Assembly (NCBI GenBank): GCA_958510875.1
Contig: OY294068.1
Location: 33,274,297 to 33,338,296 of the forward strand
Source of the DNA: Endomychus coccineus
Lineage: Eukaryota; Arthropoda; Insecta; Coleoptera; Endomychidae
Direction: 5' to 3'
DNA length: 64,000 nt
The notes beneath the pieces were generated by a model. The model was given only the letters and a program-made list of their open reading frames with translations, was not told the origin of the DNA and did no database searches. Positions 11,085-23,810 of the stretch are shown piece after piece. Each line of letters opens with the position of its first letter. The stretch's first letter is position 1. The translations under genes were made by a program, and so were the position numbers.

Positions 11085-11960
11085 ATTTATAGTCTGGTCA
11101 AATTAGACGAAAAAAGTATAAAAGCTGGGAAAATTTGCGTGCAGCTCCGATCGACTCCGGGTTTTTTGCAAAATTTTCCTGAACGGATTTACAACATTCC
11201 TGAAAAAAAAAACTAATATGTGCTTTTCCATTTTTCAATTGTTATAGCGGAATATAGAAGAAAATGGGCAATTTTCATGCCAACAATGGCTGGAAATACC
11301 CATTCAGGGGTTTTCGAGGTCGCTGATCACGATTCCAAAGTGAGATTTTCCATTTTTCGATTTATTGGCCAGTTATTGGCCAATGTTGATGGACAAAACG
11401 CGGAAATTTTGCAATTTTCAACGAAAATGTCTAGAAAACTGTACTCGGGGGTTTTCGAGGTGATTGAGCTGTTGAATTTTATTGTGTTTATTGTGTAAAC
11501 GACATTTTTTTAAGCTTATTATTTTCTGGAATAATTAATTAATAATTAATTATTCATCCACAAATAAATTTTTTTTACATCCACTAATTACGAATTGTAA
11601 GTATTTATATTCTTTTCTATTGTTCCATATCAACACAGATGTTTTGAAAAAAAATTGTTTTCTCAATTTTTTTTTCATAGATCTCAATTTGCGTTTGGAC
11701 AGTATTACGAGTGGACATTTCCAGCTATTGTTGGCATGATTTCGAAATTTTAGAAATTTCCTAATTTTTTGGCCATGAAAATTGGCCATTTTCCTCTATA
11801 TTCCTCTATAACATATGAAAAAGGAAAAAGCACATATTAGTTTTTTTTTCGGAAATGTTGTAAATTCGTTCAGGAAAATTTTGCAATAACTCGGAGTCGA
11901 TCGGAATTGCCCGCATATTTTCCCAGATTTTTTGCTGATATGACTATACTATTATGGATA
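11085..11960. mobile_element. Foldback element, about 0.9 kb
   Basis: The left arm (about 11085-11300) and right arm (about 11740-11960) are reverse complements over some 200 bases. Landmarks are TTCCTGAACGGATTTACAAC on the left against GTTGTAAATTCGTTCAGGAA on the right, and GATCGACTCCGGG against CTCGGAGTCGATCGG. The motif GGGGTTTTCGAGGT recurs within the left half near 11308 and 11448. No transposase is present. Confidence 0.68.
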
Positions 11961-12465
11961 AAATCGTTTGATAAACTTTTGAAATATTATATTTCGAACT
12001 CAGAATCAGCTTAACTTTATCTTATTGATATCATATATATTTTTTGTTTCAACGTGATACACTGCAAAGTAAATAAACATGGTGGTGAATTATGATTACG
12101 GTAATCGCTTTTCCTAGTAGTATTAACTTGTTATTATTGATTTGTCCACCACTTATTGTTTTTTCAATGTTCACCGTATACTGCTATTCTGAATATATGT
12201 CTCTTAGTTAATATATAATATGTGTTGTTCCATTTTAAATTGATTGAATTTCGAAACTACCACTATCAACCACAATTTGTAATTTGGCATCATTACTAAT
12301 AAATCTATCTATCAATCTGTCAATTAATAATTTTGACTTAATGTGTCAACATTGAATGATTTTTGTTACTCCGAATTGGAAAAAAACAATGTTGTCCTGG
12401 GAACCTGTATCCCATGACAAGTTGTTATTATTCGATACGTGTTTAATGGACAATTTTTTTTTAGC
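11961..12465. other. Intronic sequence without visible features
   Basis: AT-rich, no gene, no clear repeat. Confidence 0.45.
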
Positions 12466-12675
12466 CGGGTGGACATAATGCTGATGTATTAGCAAAAACA
12501 TTGCTGAATGAATTGCAAACTATTTTAATTCTCCTTCTGGGTCTGGTAACTAAACTAATCGCTCAAAGTTACGATGGGGCGTCCGTGATGAGTGGTAAGC
12601 CAAATGGTGTTAAACCATTATCAAAAGAACATTTCCGCACACATTATATTCACTGTTACGAGCATCAATTTAGTC
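12466..12675 (+). mobile_element. hAT transposase fragment inside IDS-A intron 3
   Basis: Plus-strand translation contains LIAQSYDGASVMSGKPNGV and HYIHCYEHQF, the hAT catalytic-region signature. It is closely similar to the minus strand of the element at 50064-52300 (near 51110-51310), so both come from one family. No terminal repeats are present. Its end lies only about 55 bases from the exon 3 donor at 12732. Confidence 0.78.
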
Positions 12676-12732
12676 CAAAATTGGTCCGTTCCGATCGTTG
12701 TGACCAATTGAGAACAATGGAAGAAGTCTCAC

Positions 12733-13170
12733 CTGTACTTGGTATAGATAACCCATCTTTAATAGAATCGATTTTTTCTGCTGATGGAGCTCGGGATCGA
12801 GAATGTTAGCTAACAACATAGCTAGAGTTACAGGTGTATGAAAAATACTGTACGATGTCTTATATTTCAATACGGCATTATATCTGCTCGTGGTGAAAAG
12901 ATGTAAATCGCATTCTAGAGAAGTACTATGGTCTAAAGATTGGCCCAGTGTTGATTTCAGAATGGTGTCATGGAAATGTTCTAGTATAGGTGAGTAATTC
13001 CTGTGTTGAGAAAAATATTTCGTAACAATGGAGTAAAGACTAGCTTCTAGTAAAAGTCCATCGTTAATGGCACCTAGACCGACGTTTTTGTTTTTATGCC
13101 AGCAAGGCACACCTTGTCGAGTTTCTGAGCCATCCATCACGTCGTCAAGAACCAAGGAACATCCTAGCAT
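12733..13170 (-). CDS. IDS-A exon 3, first Asp-rich motif with changed chain-length residues
   Basis: This is a 438-bp internal exon (146 codons, phase 0 at both ends). The acceptor is TTTCTAG before 13170 and the donor is TACAG|GTGAG after 12733. It begins M-L-G-C-S-L-V-L-D-D-V-M-D. The first Asp-rich motif DDVMD is intact, but the two residues four and five places before it are Cys-Ser instead of the Phe-Phe of IDS-B, IDS-C and typical FPPS. These positions form the floor of the product pocket, and small residues there lengthen the product in mutants of the avian enzyme. The following GSETRQG has Gln for the second Arg of TRRG, a diphosphate contact. Other conserved blocks remain: VGLGAINDG, LGQSLD, VLKYKTS, YLYQVQ. 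No partner exon 1 or 2 was found between here and IDS-B. The ATG at its first codon coincides with the splice site and is probably not a true start. Confidence 0.87.
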
Positions 13171-13239
13171 CTAGAAACAAGAATGGATGAACAAAATTAA
13201 ACATTAAAATGGATATCTGTTAGTATTATAATAAAGATT

Positions 13240-14291
13240 CTTGACCCAGGTATGAATTATGCATAAATTCTCGGGAAATAGGTTACATTAACTCTATGCT
13301 TATATTTTCGTCTTTACGTACGTTTCGGTCTCACGACCATCATCAGAAGACTTATTATGTTCAAAACGGGATTGCTTAAAACTAATTGCATAAGCACCAA
13401 TCGTTCTTATCACACCAATTTCAATTAAAAATGCCCACGTCGCCGAAACGGAAAGAACCACGAATAATAGAAATTGTACCACATCAATGTTTCACATATG
13501 AAATATATCAAGAATCCACTATTTAGTAATATTCTTATAATATACAAATGCATGTTAGTGTAGTCTATTTACGACTGAAGACCAAAACTATTACTTTAAG
13601 TATCTACTTCGAACCAGATGCTAAGATTTATGAGGTAATAGAAAAAGGTTGTGTCAGACCTTATTGGAAACATTACTTTTGAGCATTCTTCCTAAAATAT
13701 TTTTTTAACATTATAAAGACGCATGTAGGAACTATCAAGAGTTTTAATTGAATAAATCAGCATAAATCTGACTTAATGGCTGAATATCTGTCCTATGATT
13801 TACAGATTTAGAGTCATGTTTTATGTGAATCATCTTCAGAATAGATCTTTCATAATAATTGGTTTCCTTAGTTAAAATATTAACATTTTTGTAATCGAAT
13901 TGATGGTTATAATCAAAGCAGTGTTTAGCAAGGTCGGTGGAGTTTTTGTTTCTTGTGCTATACTTATGGCCATACTTTTTTTTTTAATATTGCTCAGAGA
14001 TTCCAGTAAAGTCCCATCGCAATCTTGTTGTTGTTGACACAGCTAGTAGGTTTATGCGTGACATTTATATCATACTTTTTTAAACATTTTGAAATTTTCT
14101 CCGAGGTCTCCGGAATGTATGGTAATGTTATATATTTATCTGTTTTACCTTTTTTGTTATTTATATATGACGTTCCATTCTAGATTTTATTTATTCCTTC
14201 TTCAATGATGGGATTGAAAAATGTTTTTGGGTAGCCATTAATTTCCAATGTATAAGTGTTAATGTGACCTATTTCCCGAAAATTTATATAT
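13240..14291 (-). mobile_element. Penelope-like element, truncated copy bounded by inverted terminal fragments
   Basis: The left edge reads TTCTTGACCCAG and then TCTCGGGAAATAGG. The right edge is the inverse (GTGACCTATTTCCCG, 14260-14280). Between them, 13760-14250 on minus is a decayed version of the GIY-YIG region at 9446-9980. A hammerhead-like motif lies at 13309-13357 on minus. Confidence 0.75.
13309..13357 (-). ncRNA. Hammerhead ribozyme motif, second copy
   Basis: Same layout as at 8979-9028: CTGATGA (13346-13340), GGTC-GTGA-GACC stem-loop, CGAAAC, then GTACGTAAAGAC. The core is unmutated. Confidence 0.65.
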
Positions 14292-14339
14292 GATAATCTG
14301 TGAGTAGTATAGCTCAACCACATTGAAGAATCGTAGATA

Positions 14340-15200
14340 AAGTGATAATCGAAACTATATTGATAAGTTAAGTTCTAACATTAAGTTCACTTTAGAAACT
14401 GAGAAAGATAACAAAATAAATTTCCTAGACCTTATCCTCACGCACCATAATAATATCATTACTTTCAAAATTTATAGAAAACCTACATTCACAGATACAA
14501 ATATTGCCAATCCATATTTTGGTCCCCATAGTCACAAATTAGCAGCATGTAACTCAATGATACATACAGCCTTTTCACTTCCTATTTCTCCTGGAAACCT
14601 GAATGAAGAATTGAATATAATCAAGGTCATATCCATTAACAATTGTTTTCAACCTCAAATTATATCCAAATTAATTGACAGAAAAAACAGAGATTAACTT
14701 GCTCAAGTATCCATCTTTTTACAAAAAATTCTGATCCTTCATCAAAATACGTTTCCCTCAAATATTTTGGTACCGTCAAACATTTTATCGAAACATAATC
14801 TAAAAGTTAGTTTCAAACCTCAAAATCAATAATCCTATTTTTTGTCCTATACTAAAGATAAAACAAATAAGTTCAATGAACCAGGAGTATATGAATTAAC
14901 CTATGCAGAGTGTGAAAACTTTTACATCGGTGGATCTAGTCGTAATATAGAAATAAGGAACATTTTCGATCTTTTAGACTTAATAAAACAGATTCATCTT
15001 TCTCTAACCATATTTTAGAAACAGGGCACAATTTCCCAAATTAGGATGAAGTTGTAATTTTACATAGTATTTTTTTTACAGGTATTAAAAATAGTGACAA
15101 TAAAATTTCTAACAATCAATTAGATGTGTACTACTATTCTAGCATTCTGTTTGATGTCTTTATAACGTAAAATTTCCCATAATCCTCTTGTGCCTTCCTA
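14340..15200 (+). mobile_element. Penelope-like element, decayed, other subfamily
   Basis: Plus-strand translation in broken frames gives KINFLDLILT, IYRKPTFTDT and HSHKLAACNSMIH, matching the frame at 41611-42288, and a GIY-YIG remnant (FYIGGSS) near 14920. Stops and frameshifts throughout. Confidence 0.72.
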
Positions 15201-15770
15201 GTATACCACCGCATTAAAATTTCCTTCTCACAATATTAACTTCACTTCATTATCCAATTTCAGTTATGGGCAATTCTGAATTAAAGGAGACGGCAGAGGG
15301 GGGGGGGGGCAATTTTTTTCCGTTTCTAATCGTATTTGAACTCGTTTACTGGCATTTAGAGATTAAAATACCTTTTAAAAGGTTTTTAATGAATTTTTCC
15401 AATTTTGTGGGTTGTTTTCCAACGAAATTGTCAAAAAACTGTTTTTGACCCCAGAAATCGATATTTTATAATAAATAAACGTTCAAGAAGTCATTTCCGA
15501 TCGGAAATTGGCCGCTGAATCCGAAAATGGTGTCAGTTTCCTTACATAACGCATCATTCTCTATCCATTGGCTGATTTTCGGCAAAACACTTTTTTTTTA
15601 CGGCGTCATATCGGTGTGAGCAGCCACTTGAAATTTTTTCTTTCTTAGCGAAATCTGCGTGTTTTTACCTCAGCTTTGCGATAAAATGAGAATTCTTTTG
15701 ACAAGATGGATTTAGGAGGTCGAAAAATCGAAAAAACTAAAAAAAAACGCCTTAAACCAATATTACTGTA

Positions 15771-18150
15771 CAGGGTGTCCCATTTTGGGTACTTTTGCGG
15801 GGTATCTCCTTTATTTTTAAAGATAGAGAGTTGCGGTTTTCGCGACACTGTGCTACTTTTTCATAAAACTCAAGATGCCGTCAACAGAATTTTCATAGCC
15901 CTTTTAGTTTATTAAGATACAGGGCATTTCTGAAAATGTTGCATTTTGTGACCCCCCTCGTATCTCCGTTATCCTTCAACTTATCGAAAAGGTAAAATAA
16001 CATTCTAATAGATTTTTTTCCGTAGAATGCAGTGGTGTAGATAACTTTTGTTACATATTTACTGTTTTTGAGTTATAAAGTAAACTTATGTTTTTTTAAA
16101 TGGAACACCCTGTATATTTATAGACTATAAAATTTGTCTTTTTTTTATCTTTTCAAAAATATATGATAGTATAAACTTTTTTTCAGAAACACGCAAATAA
16201 TTGACAATTTTCCGAAAATTAAATACATATTTTAATAGTAGGCTATGGATAACAATAATAAACAAGTGCAACTTACATATTACTAACAAATAATTGGATA
16301 CCTTGTATATAGGTATCTATTAAAAAAAATTCCCATAGATCTTTTTCTAACAGTAAGTTTGTAACAACAGTTTTGTGGCGTATAGTGACAATATAACAAA
16401 AACACAAAAAAATAACATTATTAAAAAAAATTAAATGTGATGTTCAAATTGACCACCATTTTCTCTAATGCAAAATTGGCACATCTTTGAGATTCTTTGA
16501 ATAGCGTTCAAAAGAACCATTGTTCTCATTCGCAGATTTCGAAAAGCTAAATGAATTGCCTCTCGAAGTTTTGCAATGCCGTCATATCGAGTTTTATACA
16601 CTTCATTTTGTATATAACCCCATAAAAAAAATCTAAAATTGAGAGATCTGGTGATCGTGGAGGCCATCTAACAGGTCCGTTGGTACCTATCCATCTTTGA
16701 GGAAAGTTATTATTTAGAAAGGCCCTTAAGAGCCTCCTAGAGTTAAGACTTGGGGCACCATCTTGCTGTAGGTAAACAGCATTATACTGGGCTAATGGAA
16801 TGTTTTCGAGCAGTTCTGGAATAACTTCCTCAAGAATTTCTAGGTATCTACGTGCTGTAAGACCTCCTTCAAAAATCCTATAAACTATATGTCTATCCAA
16901 AATAAAACATGAAACCTCAACTCCAAAGCGTCCTTGTTGTGCCCTTTCAAACATTAAATGCAGATTTTCACTACGCCAGTTCCTGGTATTGTGACGATTG
17001 AAAATGCCAGCACTTGAAATAAAGCATTCGTCTGACCAAAAAACAGGTCTGCCAAATAAATCGTTAGCATCGATTTGTTGCAAATACCACTGGCAAAACA
17101 GTACCCGGCGCTCGGCATCGCCAGGATGCAAATGTTGTAGTATATTAAATTTGTATGGATGATACTTATATTTCTTCAAGATCCTCTGAGCGTTAGTTTT
17201 TGGCATACCAATTTCCTTCTAAATTTTTCTACATGAGGACGAAGATGTTGCTTCTATATATCCTAAAGTATCTATCTCTTTTCTTTCCCTGCTCTCTTTG
17301 TTGTATGTTTTAGGGCGCGGGTGAACAAATGATCCGTGCTCAACTAAATTTGCTTTTAAACGGGCAAATATCCCAAAAAACGGTTGCCTTCTTTCTGGAT
17401 ATCTAACAAGCAAAAATTAAAATGATAATAGAGATTTTCATAGCCATAATAGCTTACTCACCTTTGGAAATATAATTCCGAAGCTTCTTCAGAATTTTCA
17501 TTACTCTGTATAAAACATACCATCATATCATATTTCTCATAATTTTCGTAAACTGCCATTATTCGAAAAAATTGATAAATATCTATCGAATAATGATACC
17601 AAAAGAACGAAAATAAACAGCTTAAATGCGATAGAGATTTGATGTTTATTGCTGTTTCTTGTCATAAACAATATCAATGGCCTTCAATTAAAATATGTAT
17701 TTAATTTCTAAAAATTGTCAATTATTTGCGTGTTTCTGAAAAAAAGTTTATACTATCATATATTTTTGAAAAGGTAAAAAAAAGACAAATTTTATAGTCT
17801 ATAAATATACAAGGTGTTCCATTTAAAAAAACATAAATTTGCTATATAACTCAAAAACAGTAAATATGTAACAAAAGTTATCTACACCACTGCATTCTAC
17901 GGAAAAAAATCTATTAGAATGTTATTTTACTTTTTCGATAAGTTGAAGGATAACGGAGATACGAGAGGGGTCACAAAATGCAACATTTTCAGAAATGCCC
18001 TGTATCTTAAAAACTAAAAGGGCTATGAAAATTCTGTTGACGGCATCTTGAGTTTTACGAAAAAGTAGCACAGTGTCGCGAAAACCGCAACTCTCTATCT
18101 TTAAAAATAAAGGAGATACCCCGCAAAAGTACCCAAAATGGGACACCCTG
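15771..18150 (-). mobile_element. Tc1/mariner-type transposon with long inverted repeats
   Basis: The element begins CAGGGTGTCCCATTTTGGG and ends with its inverse, flanked by TA on both sides (15769-15770, 18151-18152). The inverted repeats run about 440 bases (to about 16215 and from about 17715). It encodes one broken transposase on minus. Confidence 0.88.
16431..17413 (-). pseudogene. Mariner-type transposase, frameshifted
   Basis: Three minus-strand frames together cover a DDE transposase of the Tc1/mariner superfamily. The N-terminal part is at 17413-17219, the catalytic core at 17206-16640 and the C-terminal part at about 16630-16431. The core shows FWSDECF (first Asp), VYLQQDGAP (second Asp) and PPRSPDLSILDFF (third Asp), with 37 residues between the last two by my count, a DD37D spacing. 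The frame breaks near 16620-16630 at a run of A residues, where the read should pass from LDFF into WGYIQNEVYKTRYD, and again between 17206 and 17219. The copy is dead but the family may have been active recently, since the terminal repeats match well. Confidence 0.85.
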
Positions 18151-19397
18151 TACAAAAATCTGTCGTCAGGTCGCTGAAAAGTCTGTTCTTGGGACATATG
18201 ACATCGGAATCGGATTCAGCGCGAAATTTTACGATAAGAAAACAGTTCCCGAACGTCATCCAACGGTTTTTACACTCCAGTATACCATTAATTTTCCGCC
18301 AAAAACCAAGCCACAAAATTACTAAATTACACTAATTTACATTCGGTTCCGTTGTTTTGCCTCCTATTTTTTGCGCTTTGTTGAATTTTGAGGCTCTGGG
18401 TCATCATGTGGGATTGAAAAATTGCCAGAATCAGAATGATTGGGAAATTTTACATCAAAATCAGTCATTTGATCACGATTTTAGTCGATTTAAAGTTTTA
18501 ATAAACAAACTTCAAAAATACAAAAAAACGAAGTCTCTAGATTTGCAGCTACGAAAAAGCTTTTTTTCAAACTGCTTTTCCAAAGTACCAAAATATTGAA
18601 ACAAATAATGTAATAGCATGTTCTTCATCGAAAATTGTCCAAGGAATCCAAATATCCTACTTACGATTCTAAATTCTGCAACTTTGAGGTCGAAAAAGGT
18701 CAAAAACTGGAAGAAAATTACGTTTACTTGGTTTTTGGCGGAAAATTAATGGTATACTGGAGTGTAAAAACTGTTGGATGACGTTCGGGAACTGTTTTTT
18801 TATCGTAAAATTTCCCGCTGAATCCGACTTTGAGGTCATACGTCCAAAAAAAAGACTTGTTAGCGACCTGACGACAGATTTTTTACAGTGATATCGGTTT
18901 TTTGTCGTTTTTTTTTTAGTTTTTTCAATTTTTCGACCTCTAAAACCCATTTAGTCAGAAGAATTCTTATTTGATCGTAAAGCTGAGGTAAAAACACGCA
19001 GATCTCGCAGAAAAAAATTGTTTTTAAATGGCTGCTCACACCGATATGAAAAAAAAAGGTATTTTGCCGAAAATCAGCCAATGGATAGAAAATGATGGAT
19101 TATGGAAGGAAACTGACACCATTTTTGAATTCAGCGGCCAATTTCCGATCGGAAATGACTTCTTGGACGTTTATTTACTATAAAATGTCGATTTCTGGGG
19201 TCAAAAACAGTTTTTTGGCATTTTCATTGAAAAAAAAACAAAAAGATGTAAAAACCATAGAAAACTTTTTGAAGGGTATTTCAAACTCTAAATGCCGGTA
19301 AACGAGTTCAAATACGATATACAGACGGAAAAAAAATGCACCGCCAAGATCCGCAGACACCCCTTGGCCGTCTTCTTTAATTTAGAATTGCCCTTAT

Positions 19398-20336
19398 ATT
19401 ATTCTGACAAAATATTTCCCCCAACCTGAACCCATCTTGTTACTTGTGTCTTATAGTGTATCATAAATAGCTAAAATTATTCATATTTTCATTAATTAGT
19501 ATCGTTTGAAGATGGCACGCTAGTGACGAAACTATAGTCACGATTTGTTTCTATAATATATGTGATAAAAAGTAAAGTGAAAGTGTTTCATTTCATTATA
19601 TCAATATTATAAATTATCATAAAGTAATGGTATCCACCATCGAATATTGGTTAGGCTATGATGTAGAATTTAATATCGCTAGTACTCGATGCGTGTTGTA
19701 TTTACATTTTATTTGGCTGTTTTTTTTCTTATTTACCCTGGAGCCAGGGGGTATTTCATAATGTAAGGCGTTGGCACTTGGAGGCCTCGCCAGTAGCCCT
19801 ATACCCAGAAAACATCGAAAACATGAGAACAAAACTTTGACTCTGACAATTTTTTTTAATGAATCCTATTAAATTGATTGCGTTTGATAAAGAATGATTA
19901 TTGTTAGCTATTTTGGTATGATTGTTACTCCTTATACAGGATGCTCCTTAATGATATACAAATATTTTGAGGGGCAATTCCTGGCTTAATTTTAAGTGAA
20001 AAAGTTCCTATAAACTTGTCCTAAAACGCTCTGTTTTCGATATGGGAAGTTTAATTTTTTTTGGGTTTTAAAAAAAATCTAGGAAATGGTTTGAGATATT
20101 GAGCTGAGTTTTGGGACAGATTGATGTGATTTAGGAACACGCTTTTTCACTAGTTGTTTTAAAATTTAATCAGTGTCGTAGTTATGGGTTAGTCTTACAG
20201 CAATTTTAACAAATAAAGTGGTACGCCCCTGAGCTTTTTCGATCTAGATATTTTTTTGAATAGCCTGGTCAATTCTGTACGAAAAAAATTTGACTCTGAG
20301 ATGTTTTCGCCAGATGCGCCGTTTTTGAGTAAAAAC
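19398..20336. other. Unassigned; possible transposon piece from 19935
   Basis: No gene. TATACAGGATGCTCC at about 19934 resembles the start of an insect DNA transposon inverted repeat, but no partner end was found. Confidence 0.3.
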
Positions 20337-22447
20337 TGGACATAAAATGTTTTTGTAAAAATATACCCTATTCAGCCAATTAATTTAACCTTTGCGCAGC
20401 GACCGTACCGGCTACTTCAGTGACAAAATTAATTGTTGCCCAGCAAGAACCAACGTGGAGGTATAGAGTTTCTCTTGACAAAACATTTTTTTTGTTGGTT
20501 ATTTGTTTTTTATTTTATTCGGATTCTTAATATTTTTTCTTTTTTTCGGAATTTTTCATATTTAGTTTTTTTTATTAATTTTATAAACTTTTTTATATTC
20601 TAGTCTCTAGTTCGCGAAAAATGATCAATAATATTATCATAAAATGTATCATTATGTTTTAAGTGTTTTACTAAATCTTTTTCAATAGATATTAAACTAA
20701 CATTGTATAAGCAATTTTGGCCCACTGTATTTCGCATGTAAGTTTTGATTCGTTTGAGAGTAGAAAATGATCTCTCCACCGATGCCGACGTGACAGGAAT
20801 GGTGACTGTCAAACAAAGTAGTTTATAAAACTGAGGTAAAACTTGTTGCAAATCATTGTCTATCATATCTTTTATCATATCGGCGTGACTGTCGTACTGG
20901 CCTAAAATATCTTTATCCGAGTATACAACGCATAATTCATTGTGCAGTGCTATTTTATCAAAAAATTTATATTTTAGAACTAAGTTATCTAAAAGTGTAT
21001 TGGGAAACTCTTTTGAAAAAGATTCGAAAAGTCTTGTATTCGTCAAGTCGAAAAACTTCAATTCATGTAAATCGGAAAATCGAATCTCAATTTGACCTCT
21101 TAATAGTATGTAAAATTTCATGAAAAAGTTGTTTTTATAATGTATTTTCTTGTCTACCAAATTATATGTTTTCCTCCTTTTCGCGGGAGGAGCCTCATCA
21201 GTTGAAAAATTTTCAAATAAAATATTAAAATGAAATTCTGTATTACGGAAACTTGAAATTTTATCAATGAGATGTTTCAAACGATCTCTTGAATAAATTA
21301 TATCAGTGAATTTATGTTGTAAAATTTGAAAAATAAGATCAGTTTGTTCAAATATTAATTCAAAAGTATCAAGAAGAAACAAAAATTCTTCATTTTCTAA
21401 TAAGAATTCAAACCAACAGCAGCATTCAATGAAACCTGATCTGTTAAAAAGTCATCACTGTTTAATATAAAATCAAATGTTTCAATTAATTTGTCTTTAT
21501 TTTTATGGATGGTAAACACTGCTCGTGATGTAAAATTCCATCGAGCTGGAGCATTACAGGGAATTCTGTTTTCTACTATGTTATTTAAAACTTCAGTTCG
21601 TTTGGTGAACTTGCTAAAAAAATTTGAAAATGACGATAAGTTGGAAAAGAAGTTCTAACTTCCTTAATGGAACTACATGCATTACTTAAAACCAAATTCA
21701 TGTTGTGAGCGTAACAATGGGTGAAAATAGCCTGAGGCGAAACTGATTTTATTTTTGTTTGAAGACCGTTCAAATGTCCCGCCATTACGCAGATCTCGTT
21801 AACCATGAATATATTTTATAATTGTTAGTATTAAACGATCGATTTTGATATTTACCTGACATCACTAACTAATCCTTTCAAATCCGGTAAAGAACGTTTA
21901 TTTAAAAAAAAACACTTTTTTGTCATATGTTAATCCACTAAATGGATTTTCTAAAAGTCAGCAACTAAATCACGCACTCATTTTGAATTTCAATAATTTA
22001 CCTAATAGACAAATTCTAATTTAACCTTACTTCGCGTGGAGTCACAAAACAAACACCGACGCAACACGCATGTGTCGCATTCCATACCACCGAGCATACT
22101 GAGCAGTGAGCTGGAAGGCGCGGCTGAAGAGAGAACTCTTCGCCGGCGGCAGGCTAGCCTACTGAGGGTGTTGCCATTTTATCTATGTTCTACGGTATTT
22201 AGCAATTGAACTGGTCGGAAAAACGGCAACTGTGTTGAGCAACAGGTGTTTACTGTTTAAGGTTTGAAATATATACAGAGTCTAGCCTCAAGGCACTGTT
22301 GCCAGATTAAAAATAACTACTGAGAACGGGGAATTAATTGTAAAATTAAAAAAATTACCAGAGAAACAGGAAATAAAATGAATAATCTACAAGATAAATT
22401 GGTGAGGAGGCTGAGCCTCCTTAGCCTCCTTAGAGGAGCCGCCACTG
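20337..22447 (-). mobile_element. hAT element family 1, longer copy, one end missing
   Basis: The right end GAGCCGCCACTG (22436-22447) and the adjacent AGGAGGCTGAGCCTCC match the left end of the element at 1302. The left end stops near 20337 without the terminal repeat. The minus-strand frame 20600-21382 carries the C-terminal part with SASVERSFSTLKRIKTYM. The frame at 21585-21806 has the catalytic-region CYAHNMNLVLSNA. The two are separated by frameshifts. This copy keeps internal sequence lost from the 1302 copy. Confidence 0.83.
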
Positions 22448-23810
22448 CTGGGTTTGTTTAGGTGTAAGTACAGTATTCATGTATTTGTTAGTGACGTTTA
22501 CGTTTTTTTTCTTTCAAATCAATTTTGATTGAATTAATTCAACAGAATGCAGCTATTTCCAGATATTCTTCATTTTCTATAGATGAAATTTTTTAATTCA
22601 AGGAAACTAAGCAACTGACTCAGTTAGAAATTCACTTTAGAATCTTTTTAAAGTATTTAATTCTAATAAAACGTATGTGTTGAAGTAAGTAATGTATGTA
22701 AGTTGTTCTTTATAGTTTTATTGTAATTTGGATAGTAAAATACGACCAAAGCACAAATTCACACTTCAATAACAATATATCAACAATTATTGTCATGGAC
22801 ACGTGTTGCTGTCAACGTATGAGCTTTAATTCTATGAGGCTGCTCATAACATGAAAGGTCATACGTTGACAACAACATATGTTATGCATGGTGTCTTGTT
22901 ATAGGGTTATCTGTGGCCTGTCACGAATAGTCTGCGCTGTGATGAGCCATCAAAGGATGAGCTATCTGTCATGTAAGCGTGGCTTACTTACATCAGCTTA
23001 AAACACCTTTAAATTCTTGTTGGCCGAGTTTCGAAAAATCCTTTCTTAGCGGGTGCCTGTTTGTGTATTGAAATCCAATTGAGACTGCAAAAAAATCTGG
23101 TATATGTAGTATGAGAAAAATTCACATGAAGTGTATATGGGCAATATCAAATAGATGTACAGAATTATGAAATAGATTGAAAGTTGCTTCTCTATGCTAA
23201 TGAAATACCTGAAACATTGCTATTTTGTTTTACTTTTCGTGTTTCTATGAATTAAATACCTAAAAATAATATCTAAGTTAATTTTATTGATTTAATTTGA
23301 AAGATCTGTTAGGCAATAAAACTTTCAATAGGTAAATATATAAACATAACATTCAAAGAAACTCATAAATACGCTTAAATACATTTATTAATATATATTC
23401 AATTTCACTTTAAATTATACAACGGGGAGATGAAACTAAATCACATACTAAGTTCAATTTTTGTTCTTAAACGAATGGAAAACTATTCAAATTGCATCCA
23501 CATAAGTCTCAGGTATTTTCTATCGGTTTTTTGTCAAATAAATCATTGATGCGTTTTCCATCTGACTTCAATCGATACGATTTCAAAGTAGGTAGTTTTA
23601 AATTAGCTGGGTATTTGTTGTTTCATGTTTACTGGTAATGTCTTGAAGTGTTTCGGTTCTGAGTAAATTCAGTTTCATGATATAGTGGTAATTAATAAGT
23701 AGATTATAATCGATGATTGGTAACAGACAAATAAAAGAATAATAATAATAGTCAATTCTATATTTTACTTTTCTATGAATGAGGGTTACCTATTACTTAA
23801 TCTCTATATA
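22448..23810. other. Non-coding, with a hairpin at 22800-22885
   Basis: No gene. At 22800-22885 TTGCTGTCAACGTATGAGC and TCATACGTTGACAACAA form a hairpin with about 50 bases of loop. The rest is AT-rich. Confidence 0.4.

Larger units (their letters stand above)
15268..19393. mobile_element. Long foldback element interrupted by a nested mariner
   Basis: The ends are GGGCAATTCTGAATTAAAG at 15268 and CTTTAATTTAGAATTGCCC ending at 19393, flanked by TTAT on both sides (15264-15267, 19394-19397), a likely 4-bp target duplication. The arms of roughly 0.7 to 0.8 kb (15268-15770 plus 18153-18320 on the left, 18715-19393 on the right) are reverse complements. Examples are GTCGTCAGGTCGCT near 18168 against AGCGACCTGACGAC near 18861, and ACACTCCAGTATACC near 18272 against GGTATACTGGAGTGT near 18750. 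Removing the mariner at 15771-18150 with one TA restores the left arm. No transposase of its own is seen. Confidence 0.82.

Noticed and set aside
13300..13482. Hydrophobic minus-strand open frame resembling a small membrane protein
   Set aside because: It lies entirely inside the Penelope-like terminal repeat and overlaps the hammerhead-like motif.
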